A stretch of DNA of 64,000 nt from the NCBI RefSeq assembly GCF_003609995.1, contig NZ_AP018786.1, positions 1,312,001-1,376,000 of the forward strand, in the 5' to 3' direction. The DNA comes from Sutterella megalosphaeroides. Lineage in GTDB: Bacteria; Pseudomonadota; Gammaproteobacteria; Burkholderiales; Burkholderiaceae_F. The position numbers were made by a program, and so were the translations under genes. This document shows positions 17,114 to 25,069 of the stretch, piece by piece (position 1 is the first letter of the stretch; each line of letters begins with the position of its first letter). The notes beneath the pieces are model-generated. The model saw nothing but the letters and a program-made list of their open reading frames with translations, had not been told where the DNA came from and made no database searches.

Positions 17114-17854
17114 TCAGAGGTGTCTTTCCGTCACGACGACGGCTCCGTAGTCGTTCACGCACCCGTACTGAAGTTTGCCGCGACCTGCGGGGAGCTCGGG
17201 CACTTCGATCCGCGCGGACTCGAAGGGCTTTACCACGAGGGGTGTCTCAAGCACTGCGTCGCCCTCGAACGTGACGCGCGTGATGCTCACGTGCACGGGC
17301 GTGTCGTTCGTGACCGTGAAGCCCTCAGCATCGCGCTTCCAGACGAGGTGCTCGATAGCCCGGTTCATGTCGGCGTCGATCCCCTTGGGGCGGTAGTAGA
17401 CCTTGACGGTGGTGGCGATGTTGATGCGAACGCTGTTTTCGGGATTCCGGCCGTTCGTCACGGTGCCCGGAACCGCAACCGATTCGTACAAAAAGAGCGA
17501 CTCCCGATCCTCGGGCAGGAGATCGGGACGCGTGACGGTGGCGGTGACGCGCGATTGCCGCCCGGGGGGCAGCAGCATCATGGGCGGCGAAATCACGGCG
17601 GCCTCGGCGGGCCGGCGCGTGAAGTAGTCGAGGAGCCGATTGCGGGAGACGTAATTCGTCTGAGAATGGTTGCTGAAAAGGAGGCTCCCCGAAGAGGCGT
17701 TTTTATTCTTTGCGTCGATGATGATGCGGGTGAGATCGACGCCGAGGCCGCGTTTGCCCGAAGAGACGGGATCGGCTGCCGAGGCCGTGCCGAGCGCGAG
17801 GAGTATTGCGGCGAAGAAGCCGAGAAGTCGACGGAGAAAGGGGGAAAAACTCAT
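17114..17854 (-). CDS. Periplasmic fimbrial chaperone (PapD family), first copy in operon
   Basis: This 246-residue chaperone has a signal peptide cut near ASA-A (about residue 27). The DLTRIIIDAKNKNASSGSL segment, the LLPPGRQSRVTAT strand and DLLPEDRESLFLY form the first immunoglobulin domain and contain the DRES motif; FTVTNDTPVHVSITRV opens the second. The ATG at 17854 is taken because the signal peptide begins there. The gene lies just after a strong terminator that follows the major pilin, so it is transcribed by read-through. The gap to the second chaperone is 16 bases. Confidence 0.9.
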   Translation of the reverse strand: MSFSPFLRRLLGFFAAILLALGTASAADPVSSGKRGLGVDLTRIIIDAKNKNASSGSLLFSNHSQTNYVSRNRLLDYFTRRPAEAAVISPPMMLLPPGRQSRVTATVTRPDLLPEDRESLFLYESVAVPGTVTNGRNPENSVRINIATTVKVYYRPKGIDADMNRAIEHLVWKRDAEGFTVTNDTPVHVSITRVTFEGDAVLETPLVVKPFESARIEVPELPAGRGKLQYGCVNDYGAVVVTERHL

Positions 17855-17875
17855 GAAGGTCTCGAAACTCGATCC

Positions 17876-17915
17876 AAGAAAAAAAGCGGGACGTCCTTCG
17901 AACGACGTCCCGCTT
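17876..17915 (-). terminator. Strong intrinsic terminator between pilin and the rest of the fimbrial operon
   Basis: Read on the minus strand, AAGCGGGACGT pairs perfectly with ACGTCCCGCTT and is followed by seven T residues. It lies 44 bases after the pilin stop and 22 bases before the first chaperone start. Its effect would be high pilin expression with limited read-through into assembly genes, a known design in fimbrial operons. Confidence 0.85.
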
Positions 17916-17958
17916 CCTGAGCGTCGTCGCGCTCCGCACGACTCAAGCGCGAAGCGAA

Positions 17959-18519
17959 TCACTGCTGGTTGATGGCGATCGTCAGCTCGGCCGTGAGGTT
18001 GCCCGAGCCCGTGAGCGTGCTGCCGACGAGCTTCGGCGCAAGCTTGATCTTGGCGGCGGGCGACACGTAGCCGTTGACGAGCTTCGAGAGATCGGTGGTG
18101 GCCACGCCCGTCGTCATCGGGATCGCGCTGCCCGACTTGTCCTGCACTTCAAGATAGATTTCCGAAGACTTCTGAGCGCCGATCTTGACGCCGGCACCCG
18201 TGCCCTGACCCGCATTCGTGTCGGTGATCGTCACCTGCACGGAGCTCGCGGCCCAGGTGCCGCCTTCGGCGCTGTCGCCGAGCGTGCATTCCGTGATGTT
18301 GAGCGTGAGCTCTTTGGCGGCGACGGACCCGCCGACGAGGGCGGCGTTGGTTATCTGATCGAAAGCGACGGAGGCCGTCGAGGCTTCGAACTTGCAGGCG
18401 GCCGACTGCACGGTACCCGTGATCGAGACGGTAACGCTGTCGGTCCCGGCGGCCTGAGCGGCACCCGAAGCGAGAAGAGCGGCGAGAGCAAGGGGTGTAA
18501 GGGCGTTAGAAAGACGCAT
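17959..18519 (-). CDS. Major fimbrial subunit (type-1-like pilin)
   Basis: This 186-residue exported pilin has a signal peptide (residues 1 to about 23, GAAQA-A). The mature part opens with SVTVSITGTVQSAACKFE, then a second cysteine in NITECTLGD, the canonical pilin disulphide. The C-terminus ends with the beta-zipper-like LTAELTIAINQQ. It is the first gene of the chaperone-usher operon, with its own terminator, as expected for the most abundant subunit. The ATG at 18519 is chosen by the signal peptide. Upstream DNA is A+T-rich and carries inverted repeats. Confidence 0.9.
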   Translation of the reverse strand: MRLSNALTPLALAALLASGAAQAAGTDSVTVSITGTVQSAACKFEASTASVAFDQITNAALVGGSVAAKELTLNITECTLGDSAEGGTWAASSVQVTITDTNAGQGTGAGVKIGAQKSSEIYLEVQDKSGSAIPMTTGVATTDLSKLVNGYVSPAAKIKLAPKLVGSTLTGSGNLTAELTIAINQQ

Positions 18520-18639
18520 AGGTGATCTCTGGAAGGGGTTGAGTGCTCCTTTTCGGGAATCCCGCCGAGACGCCAGATCCGACGCCGTTCGACGAAACTC
18601 CTCGAGTCCGTTGAGAGCGTTCAACGGAGGAAGCGGGAA

Positions 18640-19220
18640 AACAACTTTTAGAAGCGCGCGAAATCCGAAGGACGGCTCGGGAAGTCATCCCCTCAGACAA
18701 CCACGGCATTCGGGGTTGAATGTCGGAAGGTATTCCGTATTTTTCCAATAAAAAAAGCATTCCGACATTCTTTCGGAAATAAGTCTACGTCTCGTTGAAT
18801 TCTCATGTCAATAGCCGATATATTTATCCGTTCGGTGGAAAATTAAAGTCTTTGGGGTGTATTTGATACGTGGTTATTTTTGCAATATATTGTTTATTAC
18901 GGATAAATATCAAATATGTTTTCAAAAAAGTCGGATGGGCAAAAGACGATTTAGTATCTCCATTGAGGGATAGTTCGATATTTTTATTGGAATTGCTCCT
19001 TGTTTTTATGGTCTGATCGGTAGGCTATTTTTCAGCCTTCATGCTATTTCATTTCATCCGAAAGCCAAAAGAAACGTTTTGCGAAAGCCGTTTTCGTCCG
19101 ATGCGGGTCGACCGAGTCTTCGGTTGACGGGCGAGGTGGTCGGGCGGTTCTTTTTCGTCGGCAACCCGCGGACGATTCGGTGTTTGTTCCGGAGTTTCGC
19201 GATAAACTGACGTCATTTCG
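18640..19220. promoter_or_regulatory. A+T-rich intergenic region between the pilin gene and a sensor kinase gene
   Basis: About 580 bases without a gene. From roughly 18700 to 19070 the DNA is markedly A+T-rich (runs such as TATATATTTAT, TTATTTTTGC) in an otherwise G+C-rich window. This looks like a regulatory region able to bind a silencing nucleoid protein and probably holds the fimbrial promoter, but no single -35/-10 pair stands out. It may also have been acquired with the fimbrial operon. Confidence 0.5.
18718..18778. repeat. Nested inverted repeats with CGGAA/TTCCG half-sites upstream of the fimbrial operon
   Basis: An 11-base perfect inverted repeat, GAATGTCGGAA (18718-18728) and TTCCGACATTC (18760-18770), has a 31-base spacer. 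Inside and next to it, CGGAA/TTCCG half-sites form two smaller palindromes: CGGAA-N4-TTCCG (18724-18737) and TTCCGA-N7-TCGGAA (18760-18778). This looks like a cluster of operator sites about 200 bases upstream of the pilin start. A short invertible element is an alternative, but no recombinase gene is nearby. Confidence 0.5.
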
Positions 19221-19253
19221 ATGCGGCGAGACGAACGCGATGCGGAGGTCGGG

Positions 19254-21161
19254 ATGAGTGAGGCGGAAGGACGGCGAGGGGAGGCGGCGGTCCGCCCGGA
19301 AACGGTGTTCGGTAAAGTTCGGTCGGCGTGCGCGTCTTTCGCGCTCTCGGCGTTCGCAGTGCTTCTCGGCGTAGCCTGCGCGCTCTCGGGTTCGGAGGTT
19401 CTCGCCGGTGTGCCTCCCGCCGAGCTCATTCGTGTCGGACTTCTCGACATCGAGAAAGAGGCGACCTATGCCGAAGACGGCAACATTCGGGAGACGACGC
19501 TCGAGTACCTCCGCGAGGCCGTTCCCGACGTGCGGTTCGAGGCCAAGGTCTACACGATCCCGGAATTGCGGGCGGCGTTGCGGCGCGGGGAGGTTGACCT
19601 TTTCATTTCCAGTTCGGGATTTTTCGTCGAGATGTGGCCCGTGGGCGTCAAGGATCTCGCCACGCTCGTCTCGGACGACTTTCCCGATCCGAACCGATGC
19701 GTCGCGGGGACCTTCTTCACGCGCTCCGACAGGCGCGACATTCGAACGCTGGAGGATCTGCGGGGAAAGCACCTCGTGACGACGAATCCGTCGAACTTCA
19801 TGGCCTATCAGATCGGCGCGGCCGAAGTGGCGAAGCTCGGGGTCGATCCCGATCGGTTTTTCGGTGCGGTCGACTTCACCAGGAACGACATTCCGGAAGT
19901 GTTGCGGCGGGTGGCCGACGGGCAGGCGGACGCGGGCGTGCTGCGCTCCTGCATGCTTGAGGCGATGCGCTCGAAGTACCCGGAATATCGGGGCCTGTTC
20001 CGGGTGGTCGGACCCGTGAGCACCGAGGGTCGTTGCGCCTATTCGACCGAACTCTATCCGGGCTGGGTCGTGGCCGCCACGAAGCAGATCGCGCCGCAGG
20101 CGGCTGAAAAAATCGTCAAGGCGCTTTTTGCCAAACCGCCCGAGGGCTCGGGCGCCTATCGGTGGTCGGTAGCCACCGATTACAAACGCGTCAACGATGT
20201 TTTCAGGCGTCTTAAGGTCGGTCCTTTCGAGCACCTGAAGCACCCGACCGTGAAGGACCTCGCCGAGCGCTACTGGCCCGTGTTGGCCGCCCTCCTTTTC
20301 GGCGCGCTCGCCTGGATGCTGCACTGGGTGCTCTTGAAGCGTCAGGTGCGGCTGCGTACGGCGGCACTCTCGCGGGCGCTCGGCGAGCAACGTCGGCTGC
20401 GCGAAGCGGCGCTGCGTTCGGGCGAGGAGGTCGAGCGGCTGACGCGCCTCGGGATCGTGAACGAACTCTCCTGCATCTACGCGCACGAGATGGCGCAGCC
20501 CCTGACGAGCATCGGGTATCTCGCCAAAACGCTCGAACTTCTAACCGAGCGGGAGGCGCCCGACCGGGCGCTCTTAAAAAACTGCGCGACGCGCATCGGG
20601 ACGAACCTTCGGTCGGCGCAAGCCATTCTCGAGCGTGTGCGCGGCTACGCCAAGGCGCCTCCGAGTCGCAGTGCGCCCGTGGATCTGCGCGTTTTGCTCG
20701 ACGACGTGGCGCGATCCGTGAAAAATCTCGCGCCCGACGCGGATATCTGGATCGAGGCCGAGTCGGCTCCGGTGAGGGGCGACGCGCTCGAGTTGCGCAT
20801 TCTCATCCTCAACCTGCTCCGAAATGCGGTGCGAGCCGTTGAAAAGCCCGTTCGAGGGCGGTCCGACCCGGTCGTTCGGGTGCGACTTTTCGTCGAGGGC
20901 GATCGCGCGACGCTCGAGGTGCGCAACCGCGCCGCTCGGCCCAACGTCGAAACGATTGCCGGACGGCTGCGCTTTTTCTCGGACGATGCGCTCGAGGACG
21001 AACGAGCGCGCGGCTTGGGTATCGGTCTTCTGATCGTGCAGACGGTGGCCAAAATGCACCGAGGCGAATTTCGGTACGCGTACGTCGAGGCGACCGAGGA
21101 GGCGGTGTTCCGTATCGTACTGCCCGCTCTGCGGGACGAGGCGCCTGCGGGCGAGGCTTGA
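19254..21161 (+). CDS. Sensor histidine kinase with PhnD-type periplasmic domain (TtrS-like), copy 1
   Basis: This 635-residue inner-membrane kinase has an N-terminal signal/anchor, then a periplasmic phosphonate-binding-type domain of about 260 residues (IRVGLLD, VDLFISSSGF, LEDLRGKHLVTT, GQADAGVLRSC). A membrane helix follows near 347-367, then a coiled coil and a kinase core with phospho-His in YAHEMAQPLTSIGY, N box NLLRNAVRA and G box GLGIGL. The architecture is that of TtrS, the tetrathionate sensor. ATG 19254 has GGAGG 7 bases upstream and is preferred over ATG 19221. The matching FixJ-type regulator is probably at 24271-24930, separated by two minus-strand genes. It likely senses a respiratory substrate; the ligand is unknown. 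Confidence 0.86.
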   Translation: MSEAEGRRGEAAVRPETVFGKVRSACASFALSAFAVLLGVACALSGSEVLAGVPPAELIRVGLLDIEKEATYAEDGNIRETTLEYLREAVPDVRFEAKVYTIPELRAALRRGEVDLFISSSGFFVEMWPVGVKDLATLVSDDFPDPNRCVAGTFFTRSDRRDIRTLEDLRGKHLVTTNPSNFMAYQIGAAEVAKLGVDPDRFFGAVDFTRNDIPEVLRRVADGQADAGVLRSCMLEAMRSKYPEYRGLFRVVGPVSTEGRCAYSTELYPGWVVAATKQIAPQAAEKIVKALFAKPPEGSGAYRWSVATDYKRVNDVFRRLKVGPFEHLKHPTVKDLAERYWPVLAALLFGALAWMLHWVLLKRQVRLRTAALSRALGEQRRLREAALRSGEEVERLTRLGIVNELSCIYAHEMAQPLTSIGYLAKTLELLTEREAPDRALLKNCATRIGTNLRSAQAILERVRGYAKAPPSRSAPVDLRVLLDDVARSVKNLAPDADIWIEAESAPVRGDALELRILILNLLRNAVRAVEKPVRGRSDPVVRVRLFVEGDRATLEVRNRAARPNVETIAGRLRFFSDDALEDERARGLGIGLLIVQTVAKMHRGEFRYAYVEATEEAVFRIVLPALRDEAPAGEA

Positions 21162-21240
21162 GTCAACCGTTTCGACCGTTTCTTCCGATTGCGCCCCGTC
21201 CCCGCGGTCCTCTCGGGCGCCCCGGGAGGGGCATTCGGGC

Positions 21241-21280
21241 AAAAAAACGGCCGAACGTCGATCGTCGAACGTTCGGCCGC
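21241..21280 (-). terminator. Terminator of the porin gene
   Basis: On the minus strand, CGGCCGAACGT pairs with ACGTTCGGCCG and is followed by seven T residues. It lies 37 bases after the porin stop. Confidence 0.85.
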
Positions 21281-21316
21281 GGGCTTGGAGGAAAAGCCTC
21301 GTTTCGGAAGCGATTT

Positions 21317-22447
21317 TCAGAAGCGATGGATGAGACCCGATTCGATCGAGGCGACGTTCGCGTCCTCGGCGCCCGTCTTCGAATACGAATCGAACCCGTA
21401 ACCCGTCGTCGCGTAGAAGCTCGTACGCTTCGAGAAGCGGTACTGGTAGCCCGCAATCAGGATGCCGCGGTCCATGTCGATGTCGGAATTTTCGGCCGAT
21501 TCGGCATGCATGTAACCCGCGCCGAGTTTTACTGCGTGCTGCCCGAAGGGGATGTGAGTCGAGAGAATCGCACCGAACCCGTCCGCATACGTGATGTCGG
21601 GGCTCGTCGCGCCCTTCGTGTCGTTGTAGGGCGAAATGGTCGGCTTGGCGTCCTTGAAGTACTGCGCCGCCGCATGGAGCCGGAAGGTGCCGAAGTCGTA
21701 GTTGCCGCCGAGGCTCACGGTGTAGGCGTTTTTCGGCGTTGCGCCGGTGCCGCCTTTGGCGTAATTGAGTTGGTCGACGAGTGCCACCCACTTGAATGCC
21801 TTCGTCGTATGAACGAGCCCCGCTGCGGCATAGCGATCGACGTCCGACGTGTTTTCACGCTTCGACGTGTCGGTCGAGCCGTTCGTGACGACGTTGCGAC
21901 CGGTCGAATACTGCAGGTGCAGGGCCGTGTTCGCAAACGAGGGCGTCACGTACGTGATCGTGTTGTCGTGCTGCGAGAAGACGCCGCCCATGACGGCCTT
22001 GTGGTTCGGTACGTCGGTCGACTTCGCGGACGGGAAGGCGGACACCGTTCCGCCGAAAATACCCGTCGAGCCGAGGCCCGACATCAGGGCGCCCATGCGT
22101 CCGAGTTTGAGCGTGCCGTAGGTGCCCGAGAGGTTCACCTGCGCTTCGCGCCCGAAGAGGCGATTGCCGTTGCCGAGCGCGCCCGTATCGACATCGAACC
22201 CGTTTTCGAGAACGAATCCGACCGTGAGACCGTCCGAGATTTTTTCGTTGCCGCGGATGCCGAACCGGGACTGCGAGTTGGGTCCCGACTTCATCGTGAA
22301 GGCGTTCGACGTGTCGACGCCGTTGTCTTTGTGCGTATAGGAAAGCGCCGCGTCGATGAGACCGTACATCTCGATTTCGGATGCCGAGACCGTACCTGCG
22401 ACGGCGAGAAAGGCGAGCGCAACGAGGCGCTTGGAGTTCCTTTGCAT
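21317..22447 (-). CDS. General porin, Burkholderiales type
   Basis: This 376-residue outer-membrane protein has a signal peptide (residues 1 to about 22, TVSAS) followed by EIEMYGLIDAALSY, the usual first strand of betaproteobacterial trimeric porins. RFGIRGNEKISDGLTVGF and AQVNLSGTYGTLKLGRM are strand motifs of the family, and the C-terminal Phe is the expected insertion signal. AAAGGAG precedes the ATG. It has its own terminator. Its place between the TtrS-like kinase and a flavin reductase suggests entry of the acceptor substrate, which is inference. Confidence 0.92.
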   Translation of the reverse strand: MQRNSKRLVALAFLAVAGTVSASEIEMYGLIDAALSYTHKDNGVDTSNAFTMKSGPNSQSRFGIRGNEKISDGLTVGFVLENGFDVDTGALGNGNRLFGREAQVNLSGTYGTLKLGRMGALMSGLGSTGIFGGTVSAFPSAKSTDVPNHKAVMGGVFSQHDNTITYVTPSFANTALHLQYSTGRNVVTNGSTDTSKRENTSDVDRYAAAGLVHTTKAFKWVALVDQLNYAKGGTGATPKNAYTVSLGGNYDFGTFRLHAAAQYFKDAKPTISPYNDTKGATSPDITYADGFGAILSTHIPFGQHAVKLGAGYMHAESAENSDIDMDRGILIAGYQYRFSKRTSFYATTGYGFDSYSKTGAEDANVASIESGLIHRF

Positions 22448-22557
22448 GATCCGCTCCTTTTTTTCGATCGTGCGAATGTCGTACGTCGCCCGCTCGAGCC
22501 CGGGTCAGGGCCGAGCGGGGCGCCGTACGGCGGTTGAAGCAAAGAAAAACGCCCGTT

Positions 22558-24042
22558 TCAAGCGGACTTTTCGTTGGCGGCGTTCGTGCCGGCAATCTGC
22601 CCGTAGACCATGCAGTCGAGGAGCGCGTTGCCGCCCACGCGGTTCGTGCCGTGGATGCCGCCCGTGATTTCGCCCGCGGCGTAAAGACGCGGGATCACGG
22701 CGCCCGTCCAGTCGAGGCACTGCGCCTTCGTGTTGCAGTTGAGGCCGCCCATCGTGTGGTGAACGGTCATGCCGGTGTAGCAAGCCCAGAAGGGACCCTT
22801 TTCGATTTTCTTCGTGAGGTTGCGTTCCGCCTTGCCGAAGTCCTCGTCCTTCTTCGCGTCGACGAAGCTGTTGTAGCGCTTCACGCCCGCTTCGAGACCG
22901 TCGGGGTCCACCCCCATCTTCTCGGCGAGTTCGCGAAGCGTCGGAGCGGTCCACGCTTCGTTGATGGCGATGCCTTCCTCGACGCTCTTATGAACGGCGG
23001 AGTTGTACTTTTGGTACGTCTCATTGTCAACAACGGTGTAGGCGTAATGTTCGGGCGTACCGAGGACGGCGTCGCGAATGACGTCGCGGCGCGAGCCTTC
23101 GTCGACGATGCGATTGCCGCGTTTGTCGACGTAAATGGATTCGGCCACGCGCGAATTGAGAATGATCTTCATCTTCTTGCCGGCGGGAGCGCCCGGGGTG
23201 GACTGGATGAAGTCCATGCCGACCAAGTAGCCGCCCACGCGCACGGCCGCCATCATCACGTCGCCCGCCGTCTTGTTCGGAAGGTTGTCGGTGCCGAGCC
23301 CGGCAATGCGCGGATCGTGGAGTTCGCGCAGGTAGGTGTTCGCGCCGAAGCCGCCCGAGGCGAGCACGACGCCGCGCTTGGCCCGCAGATACTTGGTGCC
23401 TTCCTTCGTTTCGCAAAGAACGCCGCGTACGTCGCCCGAGGTCGGCGTGTCGCGGATGATGTCGGTCACGCGGCAGCCTTTCTTCACGACCACGCCGCGT
23501 TCTTCGGCCGCTTTCAGAAGGACGTAGGTATAGCCCTTCCCCTTCGGCACCTTCGGCTGATGAGCGCGCGGGTAGAGGCCGCCGAACATCTGGAAGACTT
23601 CGTCTTCGAAGGCCATGCCGAGGCTTTCGAGCCAGGTGATGGCGCCGTACGCATTCTTGCAGAGCACTTCGACGCGTTCCTTGTTCGCGCGGAAGTCCCC
23701 GGCGGCGAGCGTCTGCTCGGCGTGAAGTTCCCAGCTGTCCTTGATGCCCTGCTTGGGCTGACGCACGGGGTCGGCGGCGTTGATCTGACCTTGCGCGAGC
23801 TGCGTGTTGCCGCCCGTGAAGAGAAGGCGTTCGAGCACCGCCACCTTGGCGCCTGCGTCCGCCGCTTTGACGGCGGCCGCAAGGCCCGCGCCGCCCGAAC
23901 CGACGACGATGACGTCGTATTCTTCGTCCCATTTGGCGGGCAACATCGAAGGCGTCGGCCGGGCTTCGGCCTTTTGGGTAAGCCCGACCACCGTGAGGCC
24001 GGCCGCGGCCCCTTGTAACAAATGACGACGATTGAGGTCCAT
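22558..24042 (-). CDS. Exported FAD-dependent reductase (fumarate-reductase flavoprotein family)
   Basis: This 494-residue periplasmic flavoprotein has a Tat-like signal NRRHLLQG (residues 4-11). The FAD-binding motif is VVGSGGAGLAAA, with GGNTQLAQGQINA as the second FAD contact. The C-terminus shows RLYAAGEITGGIHG and NALLDCMVYG, the usual closing FAD segment. It has no fused haem or FMN domain, so a separate electron carrier is needed. AAAGGAG lies before the ATG at 24042. A candidate operator palindrome lies at 24099-24116, and the divergent FixJ-type regulator follows it. The acceptor could be an enoate or related compound; not determinable here. Confidence 0.85.
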   Translation of the reverse strand: MDLNRRHLLQGAAAGLTVVGLTQKAEARPTPSMLPAKWDEEYDVIVVGSGGAGLAAAVKAADAGAKVAVLERLLFTGGNTQLAQGQINAADPVRQPKQGIKDSWELHAEQTLAAGDFRANKERVEVLCKNAYGAITWLESLGMAFEDEVFQMFGGLYPRAHQPKVPKGKGYTYVLLKAAEERGVVVKKGCRVTDIIRDTPTSGDVRGVLCETKEGTKYLRAKRGVVLASGGFGANTYLRELHDPRIAGLGTDNLPNKTAGDVMMAAVRVGGYLVGMDFIQSTPGAPAGKKMKIILNSRVAESIYVDKRGNRIVDEGSRRDVIRDAVLGTPEHYAYTVVDNETYQKYNSAVHKSVEEGIAINEAWTAPTLRELAEKMGVDPDGLEAGVKRYNSFVDAKKDEDFGKAERNLTKKIEKGPFWACYTGMTVHHTMGGLNCNTKAQCLDWTGAVIPRLYAAGEITGGIHGTNRVGGNALLDCMVYGQIAGTNAANEKSA

Positions 24043-24098
24043 GTCATTCTCCTTTGGGTTGGTTGACGTCTTTCATCGTATCGGGCGTTCTTTTGAAA

Positions 24099-24116
24099 AA
24101 CCTGCGCGCGTAGGTT
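24099..24116. promoter_or_regulatory. Palindrome AACCT-N8-AGGTT, candidate regulator operator
   Basis: AACCT (24099-24103) and AGGTT (24112-24116) flank eight bases. It lies between a flavin reductase (start 24042, minus) and the FixJ-type regulator (start 24271, plus). The same half-site layout occurs at 26769-26788. Confidence 0.4.
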
Positions 24117-24270
24117 GCCCGAGCGCAAAGAGCGTGTATCGTCGCCTCGGCGTTTTCCCTCGGCCGGGCCGTGCGGGCGTATGCTCTATTCGGGCGTTTT
24201 GTCCCGCACTCCCGCCCGCTCGTACCCCGTAGGGCGGCTTCCGTTTCTTTTTCTTCGCGCGAGGCTCTGC

Positions 24271-24930
24271 ATGACCGATATCGACTCCGACCGTCTTCCG
24301 ACGCTTCGCGACCGCACGCTCGTGCGGATCGTGGACGACGAAGAAGAAATCGTCGGCACGCTCTCCCTCATGCTCGGCGTCGACGGGTGGCGAACGGCGG
24401 GCTATCCGAGCGCGGAGGCGTTTCTCGTGGGCGACACGCCGTCCGAACCGGGCTGCGTGTTGCTCGACATCCAAATGGGCGGCATGTCGGGAATCGACCT
24501 GCAACTCGAGATGGTCGAACGCGGGTACGTGCTACCCGTCATTTTCATCACCGGTCACGCTTCGGTCGAAACGGCGGTCGACGCCATGCGGCGCGGGGCG
24601 TTTGACTTTCTTCAAAAGCCCGTCGATCCGACGCGGCTGCTCGAATCGATTCGTCAGGCCTGCGGCAAGAGCCTGAGCGAAAGCTCGCACGAGCCTTCGG
24701 TTCTCGACGTGCAACGGGCGGCGGACGAGTTGACCGAACGGCAACTCGACATCGTGCGTCGGCTCCTGCGCGGGGAGAAAACGCGGAAAATCGCCGACGC
24801 GCTCGATATTTCGCTTCGTACCGTGCAGGGACACAAACTCGCGATCTACCGCAAGTTCGGCGTCCACACGGCGGCGCAGTTTGCCGAGCTCGGCCCGGTG
24901 CTCGGCGTCGAATCGGGCTCGGAAACGTGA
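24271..24930 (+). CDS. FixJ/TtrR-type response regulator, copy 1
   Basis: This 219-residue two-domain regulator has a receiver domain with VDDEEE acidic residues, phospho-Asp in VLLDIQMGGMSG, Thr in FITGHA and Lys in FLQKPVDP, then a LuxR-type helix-turn-helix with LTERQLDIVRRLLRGEKTRKIA and SLRTVQGHKLAIYRKFG. The ATG at 24271 is where homology begins; a longer frame to 24115 has no domain match. It is the probable partner of the PhnD-type kinase at 19254 although not adjacent. The candidate operator at 24099-24116 lies in its upstream region and suggests autoregulation. Confidence 0.88.
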   Translation: MTDIDSDRLPTLRDRTLVRIVDDEEEIVGTLSLMLGVDGWRTAGYPSAEAFLVGDTPSEPGCVLLDIQMGGMSGIDLQLEMVERGYVLPVIFITGHASVETAVDAMRRGAFDFLQKPVDPTRLLESIRQACGKSLSESSHEPSVLDVQRAADELTERQLDIVRRLLRGEKTRKIADALDISLRTVQGHKLAIYRKFGVHTAAQFAELGPVLGVESGSET

Positions 24931-24956
24931 ACGGGAGAGGCGCTTTTGGAAAAGAG

Positions 24957-24990
24957 CGAAGGATCGGTCGCTTGCGCGCTCGATCCTTCG
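24957..24990. terminator. Hairpin between convergent genes, possible terminator
   Basis: CGAAGGATCG (24957-24966) pairs with CGATCCTTCG (24981-24990). Read on the minus strand, it is followed by CTCTTTTCC, a weak T tract; the plus side has none. It may end the 25070-26563 gene. Confidence 0.4.
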
Positions 24991-25069
24991 TTGAGGGATG
25001 CCCCATCCCGGTCGGGCAGGCGGATCGCTCGAACCGTTCGACCCGCCGCCCGCCCTCACGGACAAAATC

